Origin: Zhengitettix transpicula
Taxonomy: Eukaryota > Arthropoda > Insecta > Orthoptera > Tetrigidae
NCBI GenBank assembly: GCA_037074705.1
Contig: CM073593.1
Coordinates: 63,901,501 to 63,965,500, forward strand
Direction: 5' to 3'
Length of the DNA: 64,000 bases
Each line of letters opens with the position of its first letter. The stretch's first letter is position 1. The notes below the pieces were generated by a model. The model did no database searches. It saw only the letters and a program-made list of their open reading frames with translations, and was not told where the DNA came from. Made by a program: the position numbers and the translations under genes. This document shows, piece after piece, positions 27,401-40,302 of this stretch.

Positions 27401-29337
27401 TAAAGAAACAATAGTAAGATCTAATAGCCAAGATTAAAGAAAACATGTAATAAATTTGCGAACGTTTCCAGTATACTTTCTTAAAGTCTTCTGCGTTATG
27501 CACTCACTCAGTTTAAAAGATCTCCTAGTTTTCTGATTAATGCATCTGATCATTTTACATATTTATACAGAAAAAAACGCTAAAATTTAACTATTTCATT
27601 CGTATCTCAGATACTTTAATTGGGGTAATTTAAACGACATGGCTTTTCGTTTCACTGAAATCCTTAAATTAGACTATAAGAAAACTTTTAGCGAAAAGGA
27701 CGCTCCGCTGCTAGGGTCGCCCATACAGTTGCGTCGTCCTCGAAGTAATTTCCATAGAACCATCAAAACTTTCAGCGGGACGCCCAGAGAAAAAATACGA
27801 CGGCGTCCAAGTTGAATATCGATGTCCCAAACTGACTTATAATCAAGATATGGGGAAAAACAAACGAGCTGAAAGGAGACAGTAGAAAAGAACCGTTGAA
27901 AATTCAATTAATTTTATTTATAGTTATATTTGTAATAATCTTCATTGATAAAGGCCAAACGTGGCGTGTGACTCAGTGGTTATAATTGCCGCCAGGTGCG
28001 CCAGCTTCACACACACACGGTTTCCAAGATTACATCAAGATTTAAATTTATTTTCGAAAGTTATATTTTCTTCGTCAGTCTGAATTTGTTACTTATCACC
28101 GTTACTTTTATGTGACCCTTCCTTCTATATTAAGTTCCCACCTAAACGTATCTGTGTATTTTTAACCACAAATTTCATTCTAATTCTATATTTCGAAAAT
28201 CTATTCTAAGTATTTGTATAATGTCTATTACATTCGATTCTTTATAATAAGAATTTTAAAGAAGAATGGGCACGGAATTGATAACAAAAGGATTTTGCTT
28301 TAAACTTATTTTAAAATAAAGTGAAAACTTGATTCCCAAATTAAATTATAGCAGTTATTCTTAAGAAATGCTTATATAAATTATTTCTATACAATATTAT
28401 TATTAAAAAATTATTTGGATATACTACAATACCACTACAACATGAAGTACAGGTGTCTCGATTGGTAAGTTATAACTAGAAAACAATTAATGTGTTTATA
28501 TATATTGTAATAACCAAAATTAAATTAATTCATATTTACCCCTACAATGGTGCCAAATTGTTGTACACCAAAATATTAAAGGGAAATATATCTCAGAGGT
28601 CGCCTACGGGCCTCCAATAAAAAATAAGAGTTTATAAAATGGACACAGAAAACTATAAAACTTTTTATAACAGAAATGAAACACTTATTTATTACACTTA
28701 ACCAAATCCAAACAAAAACACCTTGGACCGTCAAAATTTGTTTCTTAAGCGGTCTAACACCCTTCAACGGATGCACGCTATTTCGTGGTTCTTTAATGAT
28801 CACAACAGACTCGCAACTCTACATTAAGCACCCTTCTCCACTTTGCTACAGCAAAGCTGCATTGCCCAGTGTCACCATAGGAGGTGTGGAGATAGGATTT
28901 GTTGGCAGAGCTATCATTGATAGACGGCTTTATCCGAGATTACCATCTCCCGGGGCCTTTTACCAACCTTGGACTGGCCTGAATCTCAAGTGAGATTCGC
29001 TATACCAAAAAAAAAAAAATTGGATCCACTATAGCACAAAGCTGCTTAGGATCGACATGACTTAAGACCAAAAGAAAACTAGCGAAAACGACGGAGCACC
29101 TGTACAAAACGACCAAGCTTTCCAGACACACAAATACCAACAACCACGCTACTGCCCGTAGGATAGCCTTCTCCACTACTGACTGACTCGTGTTTATTTC
29201 CTAGGGCTTTCCCTGAAACACAGTTTGACCAGTCGTCAAACGTTCGTAAACAACGGGCGCAACGCGAAAACATCGCCCGTACTGCAGAACTGAAGAAGAA
29301 AAAAATCTTGCATACAATAAATTCCTTAGTATTCGCC

Positions 29338-29397
<60 letters not shown>

Positions 29398-32300
29398 ACT
29401 ATACGAATTAATAAAATTGGAGTGTCAAATTATGTAGTATACAAAAGATATTAATTACAAAATACCAAAACGTTGCAGCGCCAAAATATGTAGTACTCGA
29501 ATTTTAAAAGGAAAGATATTTGACAAAAAAAATTTTATTGAATTAATACAACTGTTTACAAATAAAAAATAAAAGTATTTATTACAAATTTCTGTTTCAT
29601 TTAATTTTTTTAATAAGACTCAAAATTTCAGGGTCGCTTACTGGGCCTCAAATAATTATAGTGATTTGCAATTAGCACCAAAAGAGTTACAAAAAAAATA
29701 CTAATGAGATCTACCATAACGTGTAATATAAAAAATGTAACAAATCTAGAGAAATCTGACGGTAATCAAAATTATATAAAAGTTTACAATACCAATTTAT
29801 TTAGAGCTGCACTGGTACCGTATTAATTGTGCACTTCACAGTTATTTTCTTCTCAAGAAAAAATTTAATCAACAGGCCATAACACATTGTTTCACTTCAC
29901 TAAATTCCGGCCCACTGTCCACCGTGATCAAGTGTTCACGAACTTACTTCGTCCTACTCATTATTTTTCAGCTTTACAGTCAAAGTACGTTAATACCAAA
30001 TGTTCAATATTAATTGTATACATACTCTGTTAATGTTATATTGTACCCTAAGCAATTTTAAGTATGTTCTACCACAGTTATTTAATTGCATGATTCTTCA
30101 TAATATTCATTAATTGTAAATTTTATATTGTTTCACTTTTGATTTATGTAACTTTAAACTTCTAAATACCACAAATTGTCGATTAACGTAACATATTTTG
30201 TAATAATTATTTATAATCTCATGTAATGGCGTATCCCATTTTCTCAACCGAGGACTAATGAAATTAATAATAATTTTCATATAATCTAAAAATATTACCC
30301 TAAGCTGGAATTCACCACCATTATGAATAAGTCATTAGAATAATTTATTGTATAAATTAGTTAATATATAAATTTTTAATCTCACTAGTATATAGTTAGA
30401 ATATCCTATATTAATTAATAGAATCTATCTTTTAAATGACCGGGATTCTGTGATTTTTCTTTTCTGCAGTACGAGCTCGTGGTGGTTGCCAAAGATGGAC
30501 ATCAAGAAGCCCAGGCCCTGGTGACGGTGCGTGTGCTAGATCTTAACGACAACCCTCCGGTATTTGAGAGACCTACGTATCGCACTCAGATCATGGAGGA
30601 AGACGACAGAAACCTGCCCAAACGCATTCTACAGGTAACTTTCGTTTGAGGATAGAAATAAATGTCTGTTTTTTAGAGAAAAAAAATATATATTTACGCG
30701 TAGCCTAAAACATCGGAAATCCATTAAAATGAGCTTTCGTGACGCAACGCCAGAATATAACGAGGAACATAAACTAAACTATAGCCTTGCAATTAGAGTG
30801 ACAAACTAAATTGTAGAACAATTATTCACATTTCGAAAAGTTAGAAATTTCGTTCGTCTTCAATGCGTAGAGTACATCAATTACGAGTAAAATCTTAAGA
30901 GAACACAATTAATCCCATTCAGTTTTCTGCTTTTAACGTTGCTTTTTGTGGGTCCTGCTGCAAATTCTTGCCGTTTCCCAAGTGACTGTTTCTTTTCTGA
31001 ATTTTTTCGTCATTTTCCGTCTCAGCCAATCACAGATTGCCTTACCAGACGCTGATTGTGATTTGTAGAACACCGTAATCGAAGTAGTCTCAATTCTTCT
31101 TAAATTACTAAAATGTTAATTTTTTACATTTATCTAGCTCATTAAAAGTAGGCCTACATTGTTGGGGTTAAAATGAATCGACTATTGTAATAATAATGGA
31201 CCGTTAAAATGAGTCTGGATTGTGTAACATTTGTACCGAGAATTAAACAGATGTTCCAAAGCATTGTTTGGAAGAAATTTAATAGTCAAGTTGTGGGTCG
31301 CGAGAAATAATATGGCATGTTAGATGCGCAGAAGAAGAGAGAAGATGAAGGGGAGTATTGTCGTCAAGTTGGTTTAAAAACCACAAAGACGTTCCCTCAA
31401 TTCCCGTATCAAGGAACATATATCTAATATCAATCTTCCAACGAACAATATCATCAATTCGAAACATTCATTTGATTGGAAAATATTAGACATTGATACC
31501 AGGTTGATAGCAGACATTGATTCCAGGCTTATATCAGAGATGCTTCCAATTAAATAAAAAATCGCAGCAATTAATGTACCGACACCATGAAACTCGACAA
31601 TTGCTACGCTAAACCTTCTGCTTTCCCATAGTCGTTGCTTTTTTTTTGGCTTTTGAGTTTTGTCAACTGACTATTGCAGTTGTGTCTCTCTAGGATCTTG
31701 CATTTTTTTTTGCACCTGAAGAAATTTCTTTTCTCTGTATCTTTATTATTATTAGTTTTCAGAATATGTTTTGCGCTACCAAGTTTTAGTAAGAAAGGTT
31801 CGTGTTAAATTAAATTCCGGTCTACCCCCACTACAATATCAGGGCAATGGGCTACTGTCCTTAGAATTCAGACACGACTAGTTATTTCTCTCCAGCTATA
31901 CGCAACACTAGGACAAACACCAAAAATTATTTTTTTTACCACAGTAAAAATATTCTGTGGAGGACGGGTGGTGTCTGCTCTCATGGATAATGTGAAGTGA
32001 CTGGAAAAAAAACATAAGATAGCGATCATTTAAGATCGTACGTATTTTATAAGACGGGTCGAGAAAAATAAAATTCGATGTTTCCAGTAAAGTAGCTCCG
32101 CTTGGCTTGAAAATACAAATCGAATGAACACAATAAAAACAGGATGGGCGGGGTTCTTAAGAACTCTTCACGTCAACCTCTAAAGACTTATAAAAGATTA
32201 TCAGGAGTCGGGGGACTGAAATCACCGGGATTCCATCAATTCGTAACATCCAATACTTTAGCTTCCCCTTGTTTCTTCTTCCATGATAATACTTATATTT

Positions 32301-35300
32301 CTACCTAGCTGAATCTAATGTATTTTACTCCTATTTTCCTTCAGTTCTGCGACTGTTATTTAATCTATATGTCGTCCTCAAATCTGGGATAATTTCAGAT
32401 TCTTCCTCTTTTTTCTTTCGTCCAACTTCTGTACTTTGACTTTTAGAATGATTATTATTTATTCCCTAATATGTTGACGAGTCTATTTAGTTCTATAAGC
32501 GATGAAGTTACCTTATTGATTTCTTCTATTGCCAAACCAGTTCTATAGACGTACTCGTATTTATCGTACGCATAACTTTTGTTTGCACTGATTCTGAAAT
32601 TATTTATTTTGGAAGTTTTATACCAAAAAAGGGACTGAGGGAAAAGTGATCTTTATTTCATGTAAAGTCATTCATGTACAAGATACAAGTGACGTCATCA
32701 CTTTTTCAAATACCAAATAACTCTTCTTAAGTAGTGTTCAAAAATTGATTATGAAACTAAAATCTGAAACAATAATACAAAACGAAATATGAATGGCGTA
32801 ACAGTGTTCCATTAGTGTTTCACTAGCCCATTCAACCATACTTGAGTGCCATGCACGTACCACACAAAACCTAAACCAACTAGGCTCATCCAATCAGTTG
32901 CAACTGAATGAAATATAAGTTTCTTCCTACTATCATAATTACCTATATTTGAATGCCCGATTATTATTCCTCGACACAGTTTTCAAAAATAGAATTGAGT
33001 AGAATATTTTCCAAAGTTCGTCATGAGAATCAAAGCTTCAAGGATGTGGAAAGAGTCATACATTTTACATTTTTTGAACCTATATCTAATTAATTAATAA
33101 CAATATTTACATAAGAATCATGTATAAAAAGATACCATAACATATTAATTCATTATTATTATTTAAAATTATTTAAAGAATTCATTATTACTATTATTTT
33201 AAAAAAATTCATTATAAAATATATTTTTTAAATTCAGTCTTAAGCATTTCAACAGTTCGTGCTAACTATTTACACTAATCTACTAAGATTCAAAGTTAAT
33301 TAATAAATATAATTATTTTCCAAAAACTCATTTTAAGAGCAGGAGTGGCTGAGATCAGTTTTTAAGCTCATTTGTTAATGCAGCTGTAATGTTTTAAGAA
33401 AGTTTTTTAAAATTAATATTCCTTATATTACATCACTATTTGTGCAACCAACAGACTATTACACAAATTATTTTTATTTCTAGTATTAAATGAATTCATA
33501 TAATAATTATTTATTCCGAATAACGATAAATGAATAAATTAATTGATAAGAGAGAGTAAATATACATAATTTCTTGAGTAACTCTCTGCATAAAAGTCCA
33601 GAACCGTCAACTTCCAAAGATTCCCCTACCATATACATAATTACAAACACAGATATTAACAAGTAAAACTCATATAAATTAAGAGGTGCCGTAAATAAAA
33701 CTACTAACAAATAAATTTTGATTAAACTCTATTAGTCCTCCAACTGGTATAATTTTTTAGTTCGCGATGATCCGTACCGAAGTATTAGCAACTCTAAAAT
33801 AGTATTTGTTTTTTGTTTATAATTGTCTTGTAGTTATGCGTGTCCTGATCCCTCGATTCCTAATTCTTTAATGACAGCATAACGCTAATGACACAGTTAT
33901 AGTGTAACATTTGTTACCGGGGCCTGGCATTAGCTGCTCCTGAAATGGATTGTAAGCCATTGCTGTTGTCAAAACAAGCGAGATGCGCCACGACGTAATT
34001 AGTGCTTGTTATTACGTTAATTAACTACGGCACCGAAATAGAGCGTTCCCAGGGATCGCACTAGCGGATAATCAGCAATACTGTCGAAAATAAATCATGC
34101 AATCTGTTTATTTGTAGTGGTGATGCCGAACCGAGCTTCCGTCCGCCTTGCTAGCACTGTGCGGGCGTGGGGAACGGAAGCGTTTTCGGGTTGTTAATTC
34201 GTCTTTCCTCTTTTAGGTGGTGGCGGTAGATGCTGATAAGGACAGGCCACGAAACATCATTTACTTTTTAACGGGACCTGGTGTGGACGCGGACAATCCT
34301 GCAAACAGCAAGTTCGACATCAATGGTACCACCGGAGAGATATTTGTGCTCAAGGTAATGTAGCGCGTTTGATTAATCAATTTACACTGATATTTGAGTC
34401 AGCTTTTCAATCGCGCGAGGAACCATGAAGTACCAAAGTTTTCGCTGGTAATTCCCCCACAAGCGGAAAATAGTTTTGTGATTCTTGGTGCCAGACAAGC
34501 GGGAGAATTCTAACTGGGTGCTTCATTGCATGGGAATGGGAGACAACCACCCGAAGGGCGGAAACCTTTGGTGCAGACGTCACCAATACAGAAGTTATAT
34601 TGTCCTACACCTGTGATTTGTCCAGCAATTCGGAAAATCACAGATTGATGATCAGGTCACCAGAGAGGTTGAGACCGGAGGTCAGGCGGTCTCGTGATAT
34701 TGCAGAGAGGAGTCTCCATCTAACATCGCAGGAGAACGCCACCTGATTCTCTGCAAATTCGTAATTACGAGCTGTGAGGATCGTGGTGATCCATTCTCAG
34801 CACTTCTCATGCCTGCGCAGAAAATTTTAAATCCGTTTTTCTGGGCGGGTTAGTCCGAGATTGTCACAGCTGGTTAGTAGGGGCCATGATAAACAAATTG
34901 TATAATTCTATGCAGTATTAAATAAATTAGTTTTCTAAATTATGAATGGATTTTTATCTGTCACTTCCTCCTACAGCAGGTACGAACTTCCAGAAACTTG
35001 GAACGACCGATGACCCGCTCTGGCACCCAACAGTTTACACGTCACAGTAAAATTGGTTGTTATTTGTATTACTGACGACACTCTGATACTTCAATTTCTG
35101 TCAGGAGCACACGACATGTCAACGAAAGTAGGGGGGTAAATTACAAAAGTAATTAACTCGGTCATCACGGTACCATCCTCGAGGATCAACGTGAAAGCTA
35201 CGATGTGGTAGCGTGTTTATTTCGCACAGCACGACGCAGATGGTCATTGTTGTTTCTTGAAACTAGCAACTTGATTGTAGTGTGAATTGGTGTAGGTGAG

Positions 35301-38300
35301 AGGCTGACACACAATGGCGTACCTTGATTTACACGCATGTCATGCTACTGTGAGGCCCGCGGCGTGAGAGAATTTACAGAGGCTCCATGCTAGTCAATGC
35401 AAACTACGCTCAGGCTTTGTCCGTTTGACAATGGAACCAGCACTTCATAGCGGAGACAATTCCTACCGGCTGCGAGCTCTGCATGTCTAAAAGTCTCCTC
35501 TTTCCCTAATCGGCCACTATGCAAATGACAATGTCACAGTATTGTGTGCACGTGTTCACTAATTACCTGAAAGGTCGGCGGTAATGAAACGAAACCGAAA
35601 AAAAAAATTCTACGAATAACACGCAACGACTTCTCAGAAAACTAGTTCAACTGACGCACAAAAATTTAATCTTATTACGATAATCGTTTTTAGTAAATGT
35701 ATAACAAGAATTGTGATCAGTTCTTATTACCCTTACGCGAATCTCAGAAATCGGCTACATTTTTTGGTAAAAAAGAAAACATCAGATTAAGATTTGACAC
35801 ACACAGCATTAGGAAGCTCGTTTTTAATTTGCGTATGGAGAGAAAATTAGTACGTGTTATGACAGAACATGGCAACACGAAATGAATTAAAGGTATATCT
35901 AGGTGCAATATTATCACGTAGTGGAGTGGAAAGATGACATTCCGGGAACTTGTACCAGAGACCTCTTATTGTATAGAGGAAAATGGGAAAATAGTTTATT
36001 TGGGTAGTAAAGGCAGTAATGTGATATGGCTTACATGACTAATTCAAGTGGTTTCCATCTTGCTGGTTTTGGTAAAATTAGAATAAATTCATTTTCCATA
36101 GATCCTCGTTAGAACCAAAGCTTCAAAGGTGTGTGGAGTCACACTTTTTACATTGTATCGGACCTATATCCAATTAATAGCTTAAGTTACATGAGAAACA
36201 TATATAATAAGCTAACATCTGTTTTAAAAATCATTACTTTATAAAATCAAAATTACTTTTCATCTAAAATATTTCAGTAATGAAAGACTATGCTAACTAT
36301 ATGCACCAATGTACTACGACTCCAAGCTTAGACCTATTAATAAATACAATTGTTTACCAAAATCTCATTTACGTGTTAGAAGGAGTACATATTATTTAAG
36401 CTCACTTTTGAATGCAACTGGAGATTTTTCCGTCTGAATCCTTTAAATTTTTACGAAGCGGCTCTGACGAAATGGCCCCTCTCGTATATGCGGCCCGCTC
36501 AACGCTCGAGAAGTCGAATTCATCAACAGATATATTTTTCAATAAAAAAAACTAAAGAGAGTAATGCTATATGAAGCAAAGATATTTTTAATTATTTGTG
36601 GTTTATAATTTAAATCCAACACATCACAATGTGCAGTGTCGTTATTTTTAAACGTTTGTATTGAAGTGCATCCATCATTCACCGTCTCGTATTTTACGTG
36701 ATCCTCTTTTCATTCTCATACATTCCATATGTTCCAAATTATTACATATTAGCACAGTAAGAAGACGATTTATTTTAATGTGGATTATTGAGGTTTGGAA
36801 ACCCCTCTCGCTGGTTCATACTTACGTATGAAAAATAAAAACCACGTGCAACTCTGAACCTTTGTTTTAGGACCAAACCCAGTTGCGCCCGTGACGGACT
36901 TCTTCATCACGCCCGTTTACGGCACTGCTGACTTTCAGACACGTTTTACAATTTTGTATTGTAATTACTTGATGTAATTTGATAGATGAAACTATTTTAA
37001 ACATTTTCTCGACCAAATCTGGTGGTTTACTGGTCATGGCGGCACCGCCGCGCGTTGCCATGCTCGCTCGCTAGTCCCTGCAAGTTTCAGAATTCTTCGG
37101 AATTTACTAATCAAATAATTTGTATAATTTTGCTGCATCGAAAAATCATCTGATAAAATTTTCTGTTTCACACAACATAAGAATTTAGTCGTAGCGCCTA
37201 GCCAACAATGTTACATTGCCATTATTAACTCCTGTTTTTACCTGTTGACAAACCTATAACGATTAAAGGGTGCTCTGTGTTCCTTTTATTTGGACGTTGC
37301 ATTGGTTTACGCTTCGCTGGTTTTTGGAATCGTGAGCTTTCCCTTTATATTCAATAAACGCTGTTCCCATTTAGTCGCTCATGAATAAATCGACACACCA
37401 CAGCCGTACGATTTCCAGTGATCTGGTTTCCCCTCAGAATGCCCACAAAAATATTGCTATCCGGTCGGAGTATTGCAATGTATCGTATTTTGCGGTTTTT
37501 AGTAGCTGTAGTTAATAATATGCACATAACTCAAAGTTAACAACCTAAGGGGAAGAAAATTATTTAGGCAATTTCTTACACTTTATCTCCTGCATAACAT
37601 CATTACATTTGAAATAATTCTGCAAAAATACTGCGACAAATTATTTGAAGATGCGGGAGTTATCGTAAAATAGGAAAAGTGGATTAACATATTCTAACCA
37701 TTCATACGACTGCATGTCACATTTGAACAGATCGTGCTCTTAAACTTCACATATCACTCATTCGTGAAATATAACATATATCGCGGCGTAAACTTCCAAA
37801 TAAATTCATTAGTAGTAACAAGTAGTTTTAATATCAACGGTATGGCAGAATAAATAGAATTTTTAAATTCATAACGTAATAGAGGCCATAAGAATAGAAC
37901 ATGCAGGCTATAATAAACCACATCAGTGTCAGGGGATGAGATAAAAGTAAAAAAAAACTAACTGTATTTCTTAGCAAAAATAAATCGTTCGAGTAGTCCA
38001 AAAGGTACGGACACATTTGGCTCGATTCGAATCCATTCCCACAGTTAAAAAGTTTAACGGTAATCTTGAAATGTTTTGGGTAAAAATGTATGACCAAGAG
38101 TCAGGCCTCTCCGTTTTTGAACTAAGGTTCCCACAAGCCGAGGCACCTCGGCCTGTTCTCAGAGGTGTATGTTCCGGGGTCACAGACCTTGGGCATACGG
38201 TAAGAGTTGTCCGCTATTCCCATTGGAATAGTCGGCCAGCTGCCTCCTAAACTGGTCGAGGCACGGGGAAGGGAATGCTGCGTCCCCACAGCAAACTCCT

Positions 38301-40260
38301 CTCCCGCTATCGGAAGGGCGTGGGACAAGTACCCAATGCCCGACCTACCTGATGCAGGTTTTTCTAGGGTTTTCCCTGCATTACTTTTAGGCGAATGCCG
38401 GGTAGGATCCTTAACATATAGCCCGGGGGCCCTATTTAATCTTCCTCTACCCTTACAGACTACCCTTCCGCATCCCCCTTTCAAATCTCTTCCTATGCTA
38501 TTAAAGAGGAGTTGCCTAACGTGGATTACCCTCATGTAGCCTGTTGCCCTAAAAAGAATGTATGACCAATGATGACACGTAATTCTATTGACACCTAGAC
38601 AACTTCAGACAAGTTTTACACAGGAAAATAATAATAACTTTGCATTCAGTGAACAGTTACCCGCGATCATCCTTGGTAATTGTTGTGATTGTCGACTTGT
38701 TTATAAACGGCCATTTTTTAAAAAAAAATCTCTCCTGCTATAAGACTGTACAAAACACAATGTTTATTTTATACCATTTTGAAGCGAAACATCAAAATAC
38801 AGATATAATTTTTCAGAAGTCATTGTCGGTGAGAGACTGGAGAGTGCCATTCGGTCAACTTCTCAGCTATCGAGGCGCACTCATTTGAACATATCAGAGC
38901 ATTAATTACACAATTTTTTATTTTGATCAATTCCTGCACCCTTAATGTCTGAGATAATGGAGTCCCGAACAAATAGTCCACTACAAATTTCATGACAGTA
39001 TTACAAAGTTAAAGTAACTTGAATCTCACATATGGATGTTCATACCTAATTATATTATTACAAACATCTGTTAGTGGAATTATGATCACAAGTAACAAAT
39101 TTTTTAGGAATATATGTAGACTGTAAACTAATTAAGAACAGAGTACTTATTCAAAAAGATAAATAGAAACTCATATGCTTTAAAAAGATTGTCTGTAATT
39201 TTTAGTCCCTCAAAGCTACTAAACATGGCTTAGTATTTCCCCACATAAACTATTCCATTGAAATTAGATGTGCTACTTCAGAAAAGAACATGAAATGTTT
39301 GGTTTTATTCAAAAAAGAGTTATTAGATTCATAATGAGACTAAAAAGTACAGAATCTTGTACGAAAGCTTTTGTATTAAATTCCATACTGACTATATGCT
39401 CTATATGAATACAAAGTAACTATGTTGGTGGGAAAAAATGAAAATAAAGTATGCAGACAAAAGGAAATAACAGGTATCAATACTCAGTGTTAGAGAAATT
39501 ATTTTAGAATCAGAACAAATAAAAGAAGCAAAGACAACAACCCTTATATTAAGGGAATAATACAGTTTAATCCTTATTTGCAGTAGACCTAAAAAAAATA
39601 TCTAGTTAAAAAGCCACTCTACTGTATGGCTGACTTACAAAAGAAAATATATTTATAATATCTGTAAACATAGTTTAATATTAATCATGTTATATTAAAA
39701 TATAAGTTCTATTTAATTTAATTATATGTTATATTTCAATTATATTATTGATGATTTCCCATTATGTACTGTGGCAAATTATGGAAATAAACATTATCTA
39801 TGAAGTAAAGTATATTATCAATTAATTCTGCTCTTGGCTTACTATAATTAAGATAAATAGTAAATTATCAAGTATTAAAGTAAACCATTGTCAAGTATAT
39901 TTTGTTTTCTTATAAAAAACAAAAGTTAAAATGTAAATAATATTGTCTATGTCTTGATTGTAGGCCTTAGACCGTGATCCTCCACATGGTAGAGCTCAGT
40001 GGAGGTTCACAGTTTTTGCCCAGGATGAAGGAGGAGAAGGACTTGTTGGTTATGCAGATGTACAGCTCAGTCTCAAAGATGTTAATGATAATGCACCTCA
40101 TTTTCCACGGATAGTATACTGGGGCAATGTGACAGAGAATGGCACTAAAGGTAGATAATGATTGTGCTATCACTACATACTGTCTCTGTCTTTCATACCC
40201 ATTATAATACACATATTACTCACACAAATATATATATATATATACACACATATTACTCAC

Positions 40261-40302
<42 letters not shown>

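Larger units (their letters stand above)
28540..29660. mobile_element. Possible LTR-element or composite remnant
   Basis: Related words recur in direct orientation: GGTGCCAAATTGTTGTAC and GGTCGCCTACGGGCCTCCAA near 28550-28620, and GCGCCAAAATATGTAGTACT and GGTCGCTTACTGGGCCTCAA near 29481-29660. Between them lie family C copy 2, a CpG-rich block and a 54-base TA tract. The pair may be LTR ends or two solo copies; no gag, pol or primer site could be confirmed. Confidence 0.4.
15428..30469 (+). other. CadN: CadN intron 1 of window (15.0 kb)
   Basis: Exon 1 and exon 2 join in phase and in a single cadherin repeat, so this is one intron. It holds a LINE fragment, an intact-looking SINE, a hairpin, the four-copy family A cluster, a mariner deletion derivative, family C copies and a possible LTR remnant. 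Stretches at 16.4-18.1 and 27.1-27.9 kb show nothing I recognise. Confidence 0.85.
34355..39963 (+). other. CadN: CadN intron 3, containing the CpG boundary
   Basis: Holds the right member of the direct-repeat pair (36095-36421), a family A copy (38150-38550) and a decayed LINE (39080-39560). CpG is frequent up to about 38.9 kb and rare after it. Confidence 0.85.

Noticed and set aside
29079..29339. Minus-strand 86-codon open frame
   Set aside because: Falls in a CpG-rich block next to family C and a TA tract, within a probable mobile-element remnant; no recognisable domain.
36867..37061. Minus-strand 64-codon open frame (starts [20 protein letters not shown])
   Set aside because: Reads like protein at first, but no family is recognised and no splice context fits; possibly part of a repeat. 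Not supported enough to annotate.
38122..38539. Overlapping open frames of 110-137 codons on both strands
   Set aside because: They lie entirely in a family A repeat and similar frames recur in other copies; no protein character.
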